NCBI GenBank assembly: GCA_902589155.1
Contig: CACIRV010000003.1
Coordinates: 1-64,000 of the forward strand
Length of the DNA stretch: 64,000 bases
From: an uncultured Pelagibacteraceae bacterium
GTDB lineage: Bacteria; Pseudomonadota; Alphaproteobacteria; Pelagibacterales; Pelagibacteraceae
Direction: 5' to 3'
The notes beneath the pieces are model-generated. The model had not been told where the DNA came from. It worked only from the letters and a program-made list of their open reading frames with translations, and searched no databases. The translations under genes and the position numbers were made by a program. Every line of letters starts with the position of its first letter. The stretch's first letter is position 1. Positions 30,594-39,518 of the stretch are shown here, piece after piece.

Positions 30594-31895
30594 ATGAAAA
30601 AAAATAAAAAAAAAATTGTTTATGTTGGATTGTCAGCAGACATACTTCATGAAGGACATATAAATATATTAAAAACTGCTAATAAATACGGCAAAGTGGT
30701 CGTTGGCTTATTAACTGATAAAGCAATTGCCTCTTATAAAAATATACCCACATTAACATATAAACAAAGAGAAGTGGTTTTAAAAAATATTAAGCTAGTA
30801 AAAAAAGTAATTCCTCAGCATACCTTAGATTACAGACCTAATCTCAAAATTATCAAACCAAATTTTGTAGTTCACGGAGATGATTGGAAAACTGGAGTTC
30901 AAAAAAAAACAAGAACCCAGGTAATTAAAACTCTTAAATTGTGGAAAGGCAAATTAATTGAACCTAAATACACAAAAAATATTTCATCTTCTTCAATAAA
31001 ATCTGAGCTAATAAATAAATTTACCCCAACTTCAAGAGTATCGTTTTTAAAAAGAATTTTAGAAAATAAAAAAATTATAAGGGTTCTAGAGTCTCATAGC
31101 CCATTGTCTGGCTTAATTGTTGAAAATATGAAAATAAGAAAAAACAAAAACATAGAACAATTTGATGCAATGTGGTCCTCAAGCCTAACTGACTCGAGCA
31201 TTAAAGGAAAACCTGATAATCAAGCTTTAGATTTTTCTTCAAGATTTAATGGATTAGGAGATTTACTAGATGTTACAACAAAACCTTTAATTTTTGATGC
31301 AGATAATGGAGGCAGGTTAGAACATCTTCCATTTACCATTAGAACATTAGAGCGTTTGGGAGTTTCAGCAGTAATGATCGAAGATAAAGTTGGTTTAAAA
31401 AAAAACTCACTTTTTAAAGATCAATCGGACGCAAAGCAGGACACTATTAATGATTTTTGTAAAAAAATTGATTTAATTAAAAAAACAAGAAGTTCAAAAG
31501 ATTTTTTAATAGGAGCAAGAATTGAAAGTTTTATACTTGGAAAAGGCTTACAAGACAGTTTAAAAAGAGCAAAAGCATACTCTGAGGCTGGGGCCGATTT
31601 AATTTTAATTCATAGTAAAGAAAAAACGCCAAAGGAAATTTTTTCATTTTCCAAAATTTTCAAAAAAACAAAATGGTATAAACCATTAGTTTCTGTTCCA
31701 TCGACTTACTCAAAAACAAAAGAGTCTGAATTAATAAAAAATGGATTTAAAATAGTCATCTATGCAAACCATATGTTGAGAGCAGCATATCCAGCTATGC
31801 AAAATGTTGGACTTACAATCTTAAAAAACCAAAGATCTTTTGAGCTAGAAAAAAAAATCAGCTCTGTAAAAGAGGTAATTAACCTAATTAAATAA
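30594..31895 (+). CDS. pepM: Cytidylyltransferase-phosphoenolpyruvate mutase fusion
   Basis: 433 residues in two domains. Residues 1-140 are a nucleotidyltransferase of the cytidylyltransferase superfamily (HxGH as HEGH 19-22, and a C-terminal SSSSIKS motif). Residues about 150-433 are PEP mutase, which makes the C-P bond (PEP to phosphonopyruvate): EDKVGLKKNS (263-272) matches the EDKx5NS signature that separates the mutase from isocitrate lyase relatives, with DADNGG (235-240). The same domain order occurs in Fom1 of fosfomycin synthesis, where the cytidylyl domain acts on 2-hydroxyethylphosphonate. First of three genes of a phosphonate operon. Confidence 0.92.
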   Translation: MKKNKKKIVYVGLSADILHEGHINILKTANKYGKVVVGLLTDKAIASYKNIPTLTYKQREVVLKNIKLVKKVIPQHTLDYRPNLKIIKPNFVVHGDDWKTGVQKKTRTQVIKTLKLWKGKLIEPKYTKNISSSSIKSELINKFTPTSRVSFLKRILENKKIIRVLESHSPLSGLIVENMKIRKNKNIEQFDAMWSSSLTDSSIKGKPDNQALDFSSRFNGLGDLLDVTTKPLIFDADNGGRLEHLPFTIRTLERLGVSAVMIEDKVGLKKNSLFKDQSDAKQDTINDFCKKIDLIKKTRSSKDFLIGARIESFILGKGLQDSLKRAKAYSEAGADLILIHSKEKTPKEIFSFSKIFKKTKWYKPLVSVPSTYSKTKESELIKNGFKIVIYANHMLRAAYPAMQNVGLTILKNQRSFELEKKISSVKEVINLIK

Positions 31896-31897
31896 AA

Positions 31898-32998
31898 ATG
31901 ATACAAGTGAAAAATTTAATTAAGGTCTTAGAGAGAAATAAAATAAATTTTTTTACTGGTGTTCCTGATAGTATATTAAAAGGTATATCCAATTATCTTG
32001 AGAAATATCCCCATAAAAAACATGTAATTGCAACAAACGAGGGGGCAGCTATTTCAATGGGTATTGGCAATTATTTATCAACCAAAAAGATTCCATGTAT
32101 TTACTTACAAAACTCAGGTTTAAGCAATGCTATTAATCCTTTGATATCAATTGCCAGCAAAGATGTTTACTCAATACCACTATTTTTAATTATTGGTTGG
32201 AGAGGTTCACCAAAAAAACCAGATGAACCTCAACATAAAGCTAAAGGTAAAATTACTTTAAATCTTCTAAAACTTTTAAAGATAGATTATTGCATATTGA
32301 GAAATGAAAAAGATTTAAAAAAAATTAAAAAACTAATTCTTAAATCTAAAAAAAATAAATCTATAGTTGCTTGTTTGATTGAAAAAGATACTCTTGAGAT
32401 ATTTAAAAAGAATAAAGAAAAAACAAACGGAAATTTATTTAGATCTGATTTTATAAAAAATTTCATAAGCTTAATACCAAATAAAAGCAAAGTTATATCT
32501 ACGACTGGTTATACATCTAGAGAATTAATGGAGTTAAGAAAAAAATTTAATTTAAATAAAGGAAAAGACTTTTATATGGTGGGCGGTATGGGACATGCAT
32601 CAAGTGTTGCTGCCGGTTATGCTTTAAATTCAAAAAAACAAGTATATTGTTTAGATGGTGACGGGTCTATATTAATGCACCTTGGTTCATTAAGAACTGC
32701 AGGTTATTTAAAGAATAATAATTTTAAGCATATTATTTTAAATAATAATTCTCATGAGTCCGTTGGTGGACAACCAACAAATGCTAAGGGTATAAATTTT
32801 AGACAACTAAGTTATAGCGTTGGTTATAAAAAGTACTTTCAAATTACTAATTTAATTGGGATACAAGGTAATATTAAAAAATTTATTAAGTCAAAAGGAC
32901 CAAGCCTTTTGGAAGTAAGAATTAGAAATGGATCTTTAAAAAATCTATCCAGGCCGAAAAATTTAACTAAGATTAAAGAAAAATTTATGGTCAATTAA
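31898..32998 (+). CDS. ppd: Phosphonopyruvate decarboxylase
   Basis: Thiamine-diphosphate enzyme converting phosphonopyruvate to phosphonoacetaldehyde, which pulls the unfavourable PEP mutase reaction forward. The 366-residue protein has the N-terminal Pyr domain (FFTGVPDSILKG, TNEGAAISMGIGNYL) and the C-terminal TPP-binding motif GDGSILMHLGSLRTAG...NNNSHESVGGQPT. Starts 2 nt after pepM; its stop overlaps the next start (TAATG). Confidence 0.93.
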   Translation: MIQVKNLIKVLERNKINFFTGVPDSILKGISNYLEKYPHKKHVIATNEGAAISMGIGNYLSTKKIPCIYLQNSGLSNAINPLISIASKDVYSIPLFLIIGWRGSPKKPDEPQHKAKGKITLNLLKLLKIDYCILRNEKDLKKIKKLILKSKKNKSIVACLIEKDTLEIFKKNKEKTNGNLFRSDFIKNFISLIPNKSKVISTTGYTSRELMELRKKFNLNKGKDFYMVGGMGHASSVAAGYALNSKKQVYCLDGDGSILMHLGSLRTAGYLKNNNFKHIILNNNSHESVGGQPTNAKGINFRQLSYSVGYKKYFQITNLIGIQGNIKKFIKSKGPSLLEVRIRNGSLKNLSRPKNLTKIKEKFMVN

Positions 32999-34116
32999 TG
33001 TCTAATATTTCCTTCTCATCTGTAAATGAACTTAAAGTTTTGCTTAAAGAAAAAAATTTACAAAAAATCTTGTTGATATGCGGGGAAAATTCATTTGAAG
33101 CATCAGGCGCAAGTAAAATATTGAAAGATTTATTAAAAAACAAAGAGTTAAAAATATTTAAGAAAAAATTTTCATATCCTGAATTAAATGAATTAAATCA
33201 AATTATAGAAAGCTTAAAAGATTTTTCTCCAGATTTAATGTTAGCCGTAGGAGGTGGATCAGTTATTGATTACGCCAAAACAGCAAATGTTTTAACTGAA
33301 AGCAAAAACCTAAAAAATGAAATTTTAAATTCTAATTATGAGATTAAAAAAAAATTTACTAAATTAGCTGTAATTCCGACTACTGCTGGATCTGGTGCTG
33401 AAGTTACCGCTAATGCAGTTATATATATTGATAAAGTAAAATATTCTGTTGAGGGAAACTTTTTGAGACCTGACTTTTTTTTCTTAATACCGGAATTAGT
33501 TATAACAGGATCAAATAAAATAAAATCTTCTGCTGGATTTGATGCTATAGCACAAGCTATAGAGTCATTAATTTCAAAAAAATCTAATGATAAAAGTGTA
33601 AGCTTTGCGAAACAATCACTTGAGATTTCTTTTGAGAACTATTTAAATTATTTAAATAATCCAAATATTGAAAATACTTCAGCAATGTGTTTCGCAGCAA
33701 ATTTAGCGGGAGAGGCAATTAGTATTTCAAAAACAACAGCGCCACATGCAGTTTCTTATCCTTTTACGTCTATATACGGTGTAAGTCATGGTCATGCAGT
33801 TTCCCTTACTCTAAATAAATTTTTAAAATTTAATTATGTAAATATAAAAGATGCAAATTGTAATTTTGATTTAAAGGAAAGATTTAAAATAATATTTGAT
33901 ATAGCAAAACTAAATAATATTAACGATTTTGATAAGTTTTTAGACAACTTAAAAAGTAAAGCAAAGTTAGAAAATAATTTTAAAAATTTAGGTATTGATA
34001 TTAAAAACGATTATTCAAAAATTATCTCAGGTGTAAACATGCTTAGGCTTTCAAATAATCCTATAGAACTAAATCCGTCGGATCTTAAAAAAATTATTAT
34101 AGATAAGAGTCTTTAA
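32998..34116 (+). CDS. phpC: Iron-type alcohol dehydrogenase, likely phosphonoacetaldehyde reductase
   Basis: Group III metal-dependent alcohol dehydrogenase fold: NAD-binding GGGSVIDYAK, the TTAGSGAEVT motif, and metal ligands in DAIAQAIES and GVSHGHAVSLT. In other phosphonate clusters a homologue (PhpC/FomC) reduces phosphonoacetaldehyde to 2-hydroxyethylphosphonate; overlap with ppd by 1 nt makes that role likely here. Tail-to-tail overlap of 20 nt with mrp. Substrate is inferred from context. Confidence 0.85.
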   Translation: MSNISFSSVNELKVLLKEKNLQKILLICGENSFEASGASKILKDLLKNKELKIFKKKFSYPELNELNQIIESLKDFSPDLMLAVGGGSVIDYAKTANVLTESKNLKNEILNSNYEIKKKFTKLAVIPTTAGSGAEVTANAVIYIDKVKYSVEGNFLRPDFFFLIPELVITGSNKIKSSAGFDAIAQAIESLISKKSNDKSVSFAKQSLEISFENYLNYLNNPNIENTSAMCFAANLAGEAISISKTTAPHAVSYPFTSIYGVSHGHAVSLTLNKFLKFNYVNIKDANCNFDLKERFKIIFDIAKLNNINDFDKFLDNLKSKAKLENNFKNLGIDIKNDYSKIISGVNMLRLSNNPIELNPSDLKKIIIDKSL

Positions 34117-34924
34117 TTTTTTTTGCTATACTTTTAAATATTACAGACACCTCATGATTTGGTTCAGCATGAGTTAATGGATTACCTTTATCAGCAGAAT
34201 TTCTTAAGTCCTGACTTAATGGAATGCTACCTAAAAAATCTTTATTAAATTCTTTTGCTGTTTTTTCGACACCGCTCTCTCCAAAAATTTTATATTCCTT
34301 ACCGTCATCACCTTTAAAAAAACTCATGTTATCTATAAGACCTAATGTTTTCACTCCAGTTTTATCGAACATCTGTATGCCTCTTTTTACATCCAACAAA
34401 GCTAAGTCTTGCGGAGTTGAAATTATAATAGCGCCATCAACCTTTACTTCTTGAGCGAAAGTTAATTGAGTGTCTCCCGTACCTGGCGGCATATCAATTA
34501 CGATAATATCTAAATCTTTCCATAAAACTTTTTGTGTCATAGTCTTAAGAGCACTAATGACCATAGGTCCCCGCCATATCATTGGAGTTTGCTCTTCAAC
34601 TAAAAAACCCATGGACATACATTGAGCTTTATACTTTTCAAGAGGAATTAAAGCTTTACCATCTTCACTCTTAGGTTTTTCATTTAAATCAACTAATTTT
34701 GGAAGAGAAGGCCCATAAACATCTGCATCCAATATACCAATTTTTAATCCTAGACTCTGCAAAGCGAAAGCTAAGTTTACCGCAACTGTAGATTTGCCAA
34801 CTCCACCTTTCGCACTTGAAATTAACAAAGTAAACTTTGTTCCATTAATGGGATTTTTAACGAATTGCTTCGGCTTTAGCTTTTCTTTAATCGCTCGGTC
34901 TATATCTTCTTTTTTTTCGGTCAT
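34097..34924 (-). CDS. mrp: Mrp/ApbC-type Fe-S cluster carrier ATPase
   Basis: P-loop ATPase that carries Fe-S clusters. The deviant Walker A SSAKGGVGKSTVAVNLA, the DADVYGPSLPKL switch and the PPGTGDTQLT segment are typical. The start is set at 34924 (MTEKKED): AAGGAG lies 7-12 nt upstream, while a longer frame to 35011 runs into the hflK promoter region. The usual N-terminal DUF59 domain is absent and the CxxC region is reduced (no CPHC motif visible), so this is a short Mrp form. Confidence 0.9.
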   Translation of the reverse strand: MTEKKEDIDRAIKEKLKPKQFVKNPINGTKFTLLISSAKGGVGKSTVAVNLAFALQSLGLKIGILDADVYGPSLPKLVDLNEKPKSEDGKALIPLEKYKAQCMSMGFLVEEQTPMIWRGPMVISALKTMTQKVLWKDLDIIVIDMPPGTGDTQLTFAQEVKVDGAIIISTPQDLALLDVKRGIQMFDKTGVKTLGLIDNMSFFKGDDGKEYKIFGESGVEKTAKEFNKDFLGSIPLSQDLRNSADKGNPLTHAEPNHEVSVIFKSIAKKIKDSYL

Positions 34925-34978
34925 AATACCGCTCCTTCTTAACTTGTTTTTGTATAAAAAGTCACTATATAAAGTGTA

Positions 34979-36085
34979 ATGAGTTTTAAAGACAAAATTT
35001 TGAATAATCAATCTCCATGGGGAACACCTCCTGGCGGAGGAGGACCTAGTGGTAATGGATCAGGTACAAGAAGAGAACCTCCTAGCTTAGACGATATCAT
35101 AAAAAATTTTCAAAAAACAATTAATAAATTTTCTGGAGGAAAATCGGGTGGATCTAAGCCTTTTGTTTTAGGCTTTATAATTTTAGCTTTACTTTATGTT
35201 GCTAGCGGTCTTTACAGAGTTTTACCTGATGAACAGGGTGTAGTTTTAAGATTTGGAAAATACGTACATACAACTCAACCAGGTTTACACTACCATTTAC
35301 CTTTACCTTTTGAACGTGTTTTAACTCCTAAGGTTACAAAAGTTAATAGAGTTGATGTTGGTTTTAGACCGGCAAGCGATAGTGGGAGATCAACTGGTGT
35401 AGGAAACGTTCCTGAAGAGAGTCTTATGTTAACAGGAGATGAAAATATTGTTGATATAAACTATTCAGTATTTTGGGTAATCAAAGACGCACAAAAGTTT
35501 TTATTTAATATTCAAAGCCCAGTAGAAACAGTAAAAGCTACTTCAGAAACTGCTATGAGAGAGGTGATAGCAAAAAATGAAATCCAAACAATTTTAACTG
35601 AAGGTAGATCAAACATTGAAATAGAAGTTCAAGAAATCACTCAACAAATTTTAGATGAATACGGTTCTGGAATTCAAATTACACAAGTTCAAACGCAACA
35701 AGCTGACCCTCCTGCACAAGTTATTGATGCTTTTAGAGATGTACAAGCTGCAAGAGCAGATAGAGAGAGATCTAAAAATGAGGCCGAAGCTTATGCCAAC
35801 GATGTAATACCAAGAGCTCGAGGTGAAGCAGAGCAAGTGTTACAACAAGCTGAAGCTTATAAAAAAGAAGTTGTAGCAAAAGCTGAAGGTGAAGCAAGCA
35901 GATTTTTAGCAATTTATAATGAATACAAAAATGCAAAACAAGTAACGCAAGAAAGAATGTATTTAGAAACAATGGAGAAAGTTTTGGCGGACATTGATAA
36001 AGTAATCATAGATAAAAATTCAGGCTCAGGGGTAGTACCTTATTTACCTTTACCGGAATTAAAAAAATCAGGAGCTCAAAATTAA
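34979..36085 (+). CDS. hflK: FtsH modulator HflK
   Basis: SPFH/band-7 membrane protein forming with HflC a periplasmic cage around the FtsH protease. 368 residues: glycine/proline-rich N-terminus (WGTPPGGGGPSGNGSG), one membrane helix (about 62-80), then the SPFH domain (YRVLPDEQGVVLRFGKY) and a long coiled coil. Divergent from mrp with a 54-nt spacer; overlaps hflC by 1 nt (TAATG). Confidence 0.95.
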   Translation: MSFKDKILNNQSPWGTPPGGGGPSGNGSGTRREPPSLDDIIKNFQKTINKFSGGKSGGSKPFVLGFIILALLYVASGLYRVLPDEQGVVLRFGKYVHTTQPGLHYHLPLPFERVLTPKVTKVNRVDVGFRPASDSGRSTGVGNVPEESLMLTGDENIVDINYSVFWVIKDAQKFLFNIQSPVETVKATSETAMREVIAKNEIQTILTEGRSNIEIEVQEITQQILDEYGSGIQITQVQTQQADPPAQVIDAFRDVQAARADRERSKNEAEAYANDVIPRARGEAEQVLQQAEAYKKEVVAKAEGEASRFLAIYNEYKNAKQVTQERMYLETMEKVLADIDKVIIDKNSGSGVVPYLPLPELKKSGAQN

Positions 36086-36954
36086 TGAGACTTATCGTTC
36101 CTATAATTATTATAATTGGTGTTGTTATATTTCAATCTGTATTTATTGTTCAAGAGATCAGCCAAGCCATAGTACTTCAATTTGGAGATCCTAAAAAGAT
36201 TATAACTAAAGCTGGTTTAAACTTTAAATTACCTTTTATTCAAAACGTAGTTTATTTAGATAAAAGAATTTTAAATCTAGATAGTGCTCCGGAGGAAGTG
36301 ATAGCTGCAGACCAAAAAAGACTAATCGTAGATGCAATTGCAAGATTTAAAATTGTAGATCCTTTAAAGTTTTATATCTCAGTTGGTAATGAAAGAGTTG
36401 CAAGATCTAGACTCTCAACAATTATAAATTCTAGAATTAGAGGTGTGTTGGGAAAACAAGAACTAGCAACCTTACTGTCAACTGATAGAGCAAAACAAAT
36501 GTCAATTATTCAAAACGATGTTAATACTGAGGCAGAAAATTTTGGTATTCAGATAGTAGATGTAAGAATTAAAAGAGCTGATTTACCTCCAGCTAATAGT
36601 GAAGCTATCTATTCAAGAATGCAAACTGAAAGACAAAGAGAAGCAAAAGAATTCAGAGCGCAAGGAGCTGAGATAGCACAAAAAATACGATCAACTGCTG
36701 ACAAAGACGTGACCGTAATTTTAGCTAACGCAAACAAAAAATCAGAAATCATGAAAGGTGAAGGAGACGGAAAAAGAAATAACATATTTGCTAGTGCTTT
36801 TGGAAGAGACCCTGAATTTTTTGCTTTCTACCGAGCAATGCAGGCTTATGAAAAAGCTTTGATAGGTGGAGAAACCTCTTTAGTTTTATCTCCTGACAGT
36901 GAATTCTTCAAATTTTTTGGAAAATCCGCTGGAACAGCCATTAAAAAAAGATAA
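36085..36954 (+). CDS. hflC: FtsH modulator HflC
   Basis: 289-residue SPFH protein with N-terminal signal anchor (residues 1-22) and the band-7 pattern (SQAIVLQFGDPKKIITKAGLNFKLPF), then coiled coil and a conserved FFAFYRAMQAYEKAL segment near the end. Partner of HflK, translated from an overlapping start. Confidence 0.95.
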   Translation: MRLIVPIIIIIGVVIFQSVFIVQEISQAIVLQFGDPKKIITKAGLNFKLPFIQNVVYLDKRILNLDSAPEEVIAADQKRLIVDAIARFKIVDPLKFYISVGNERVARSRLSTIINSRIRGVLGKQELATLLSTDRAKQMSIIQNDVNTEAENFGIQIVDVRIKRADLPPANSEAIYSRMQTERQREAKEFRAQGAEIAQKIRSTADKDVTVILANANKKSEIMKGEGDGKRNNIFASAFGRDPEFFAFYRAMQAYEKALIGGETSLVLSPDSEFFKFFGKSAGTAIKKR

Positions 36955-36966
36955 CTTAATTCAATC

Positions 36967-37152
36967 GTGAAAGATCTTATTACTGCTATAGGATTAATCC
37001 TTTTTATAGAAGGTTTGCTAATTGCCATTTTCCCGTCAAGAATGAAAAGTATGTTAGAACTAATCAAAAACACACCAGAAAACAAGCTAAGGACCTTTGG
37101 CGTTGTTTTTTTGATTATAGGTTTTTTAATAATTTGGTATATAAAAAATTAA
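36967..37152 (+). CDS. DUF2065 small inner-membrane protein
   Basis: 61 codons from GTG at 36967, read as MKDLITAIGLILFIEGLLIAIFPSRMKSMLEL in two pieces around FPSRM, then a second helix (LRTFGVVFLIIGFLIIWYI). The two-helix pattern and location between hflC and a DegP-type protease are characteristic of DUF2065 in alphaproteobacteria. Function unknown; probably linked to the HflKC-FtsH or HtrA quality-control set. htrA starts directly after its stop. Confidence 0.85.
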   Translation: MKDLITAIGLILFIEGLLIAIFPSRMKSMLELIKNTPENKLRTFGVVFLIIGFLIIWYIKN

Positions 37153-38562
37153 ATGAAATCCTTTAAAAAAATATTTTTTATTTTATTTATTTTTAATGTT
37201 AGCTCTTTTACCAATGTTAAGGCCGTTCCAGAATCATTTGCTGACTTAGCAGAAAAATTAATGCCTTCTGTTGTTAATATTTCAACAACTCAGACAGTAA
37301 GAACATCTTCAAACCAGTTTCCATTTCAATTTCCACCGGGTTCTCCATTTGAAGAAATGTTTAAAGAATTTCAAAAACCAACTGAGAGGAAAGCCTCATC
37401 TTTAGGATCAGGATTTATTATTAAAGAGAATGGAATAGTTATTACTAACAATCATGTCATTGCAAATGCAGATGATATTTTAGTGAGAGTGGACACTAAA
37501 GAATACAAAGCAAAAGTTATTGGTGCTGACCCTTATATGGATATAGCGGTCTTAAAAATGGAAACAACAGACAAATTTAAGCCTGTAAACTTTGGCGACT
37601 CAGATAAAGCAAGAGTTGGAGATTGGGTAGTAGCTATTGGTAATCCTTTTGGATTAGGCGGAACAGTAACCTCAGGGATTATTTCTGCTAGAAATAGAGA
37701 TATTAATTTAACTCGTTACGATGATTTCATTCAAACAGATGCTTCAATTAATCAGGGAAATTCGGGAGGACCGTTATTTAATTTAAAAGGTGAGGTCGTC
37801 GGAATCAATACAGCTATCATTGCACCAGGTCAGGCAGGATCAATAGGAATTGGTTTTGCAATACCAGCTAATGCAGCTTCAAATGTAATTGATCAATTAA
37901 TTAACTTTGGAGAGACAAGAAGAGGTTGGCTTGGAGTTCGTATTCAAGAAGTAACAAAAGAAATTGCTGAAGCTGTCAAACTTAAAAAAACAGAAGGGGC
38001 TCTAGTCGCTAGTGTTGGAGAAAAAAGTCCTGCTGATAAGGCTGGAATAAAAGCAGGTGATATCATCTTAGAATTTGATGGAAAAAAAATAGATGTCATG
38101 AGAACTTTACCAAAAGTAGTAGCCGGAACAAAAGTTGGGAAAAATGTTCAAATTAAAATTTGGAGAAATAAAAAATTAATTACTAAAAAATTAACATTAG
38201 GAAGATTAGAATCTTCTCAAGAATTTAAAGCAAAAAGTCCTAAAATTAAAAAAACTAAAGAAGTAGAAATTGAAAATTTAAAAATTACAGTTAGAGATTT
38301 AAATGAGGAAGATATATCTTCAAGAAAATTAAATAAAAATACCAAAGGAGTAGTTATTATGGAAATTTCTAACATAAGTCCTTTAAAAGGGTTATTAAAT
38401 GTAAATGATATTATAATTGAAGTTCAAAAAACAAAAATTACAAAATCTTCTGATTTAAATAATGTAGTAAATCAAGTTAAAAAAAGAGGTGATAAAAATT
38501 TACTACTCTCTGTAATTGATAAAAATAATCAAAGTAGATATCTTGGTGTAAAATTAAAATAA
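37153..38562 (+). CDS. degP: Periplasmic serine protease HtrA/DegP family
   Basis: Signal peptide of about 24 residues (ends VKA), trypsin-like domain with triad His101 (NNHVIA), Asp130 (MDIAVL) and Ser204 (GNSGGPL), followed by two PDZ domains (RRGWLGVRIQEV from about 255, GVVIMEISNISPLKG from about 395). 469 residues is the Do/DegP two-PDZ size. It removes misfolded periplasmic proteins; its place after hflKC forms an envelope quality-control operon. Confidence 0.93.
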   Translation: MKSFKKIFFILFIFNVSSFTNVKAVPESFADLAEKLMPSVVNISTTQTVRTSSNQFPFQFPPGSPFEEMFKEFQKPTERKASSLGSGFIIKENGIVITNNHVIANADDILVRVDTKEYKAKVIGADPYMDIAVLKMETTDKFKPVNFGDSDKARVGDWVVAIGNPFGLGGTVTSGIISARNRDINLTRYDDFIQTDASINQGNSGGPLFNLKGEVVGINTAIIAPGQAGSIGIGFAIPANAASNVIDQLINFGETRRGWLGVRIQEVTKEIAEAVKLKKTEGALVASVGEKSPADKAGIKAGDIILEFDGKKIDVMRTLPKVVAGTKVGKNVQIKIWRNKKLITKKLTLGRLESSQEFKAKSPKIKKTKEVEIENLKITVRDLNEEDISSRKLNKNTKGVVIMEISNISPLKGLLNVNDIIIEVQKTKITKSSDLNNVVNQVKKRGDKNLLLSVIDKNNQSRYLGVKLK

Positions 38563-38563
38563 T

Positions 38564-39481
38564 TTGCCTAAAAAAATAATTCTCTTAGCAGGGCCTACAG
38601 CATCAGGAAAATCTGGACTAGCAATACAGTTAGCTAAAAAATTAAATGGTGAAATCATTAATGCAGATAGTATGCAGATTTATAAAGAATTTAAGATTTT
38701 ATCATCTAGACCCATTAATAAAGAAACTAAAAAAGTCAAACATCATTTGTATGGAGTCATTTCAGTAAAAAAGTATTTTTCAGCAGGAGATTGGTTAAAG
38801 GCAGCTAAAAGTAAAATAAATCAATGCCTCAAAACTAAAAAGACTCCAATAATAGTTGGTGGCACTGGCTTATATTTTAATACTATTACAAAGGGTATAA
38901 GCAAAATACCTAATATAGATATAAAAACTAGATACATTGTAAGGACTCTTTTTAAAAAATTAGGTTATAAAAAATTTTACAAAAAACTATTGGATATTGA
39001 TCCAAAAGTTAAAAATAGAATTTTACCCACTGACTCTCAGAGAGCTCAAAGAGCTTATGAGGTAATATTAAAAACTAAAAAATCATTATTTGATTGGACT
39101 ATAAATACTAAATCAGATTTCATTAACTATGAAATTAAGAAAATCTTTATTGATATTCCAAGAGAAGAATTGTTAAAAAAAATTTCTAAAAGAACAGAAT
39201 CAATGTTTAAAAATAAGTGCATAGAAGAAGTTAAAAAATTTAATTCACTTAGAATAAATAAAGTTCTTTCCGCCAATAAATTAATTGGGGTTCAAGAGAT
39301 AAGCACCTTTTTAAAAGGATCGATTTCAAAGGATCAATGTAAAGAACTTATAAATATCAAAACAAGGCAATATGCTAAGAGACAAAATACTTGGGCCAGA
39401 GGCCACATGAAGAACTGGGATAAGCTTTATTCTAAAGATTTTTCTGTACTTTTAAAAAAAACTTTAAAAGTCATCAGCTAA
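38564..39481 (+). CDS. miaA: tRNA dimethylallyltransferase MiaA
   Basis: Prenylates A37 of UNN-reading tRNAs. P-loop GPTASGKSGLA near the start, DSMQIYKEFKILSSRP, and the C-terminal RQYAKRQNTWARG segment are family marks. 305 residues. The start is a TTG at 38564, 1 nt after the htrA stop; no ATG fits since the P-loop follows at residue 9. Confidence 0.95.
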   Translation: MPKKIILLAGPTASGKSGLAIQLAKKLNGEIINADSMQIYKEFKILSSRPINKETKKVKHHLYGVISVKKYFSAGDWLKAAKSKINQCLKTKKTPIIVGGTGLYFNTITKGISKIPNIDIKTRYIVRTLFKKLGYKKFYKKLLDIDPKVKNRILPTDSQRAQRAYEVILKTKKSLFDWTINTKSDFINYEIKKIFIDIPREELLKKISKRTESMFKNKCIEEVKKFNSLRINKVLSANKLIGVQEISTFLKGSISKDQCKELINIKTRQYAKRQNTWARGHMKNWDKLYSKDFSVLLKKTLKVIS

Positions 39482-39484
39482 AAC

Positions 39485-39512
39485 TTGACGGGAGGTATTT
39501 CTAGGCTAGATT
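39485..39512 (+). promoter_or_regulatory. Likely promoter of the ilvB-ilvH-ilvC genes
   Basis: TTGACG at 39485-39490 and TAGATT at 39507-39512 with 16-nt spacing. The predicted start point falls at about the A of the ilvB ATG (39519), so the mRNA would be leaderless. The GGGAGG at 39490-39495 is 24 nt upstream of the ATG, too far for a ribosome site. Confidence 0.5.
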
Positions 39513-39518
39513 GTATCT

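Noticed and set aside
34097-35011. Extended mrp start at 35011
   Set aside because: It overlaps the hflK 5' region; ATG 34924 has AAGGAG and begins a normal Mrp.
35651-35972. Minus-strand ORFs inside hflK and similar antisense frames in fumC, soxA, ilvB and mreB
   Set aside because: They are shadows of well-supported genes and show no protein-like features of their own.
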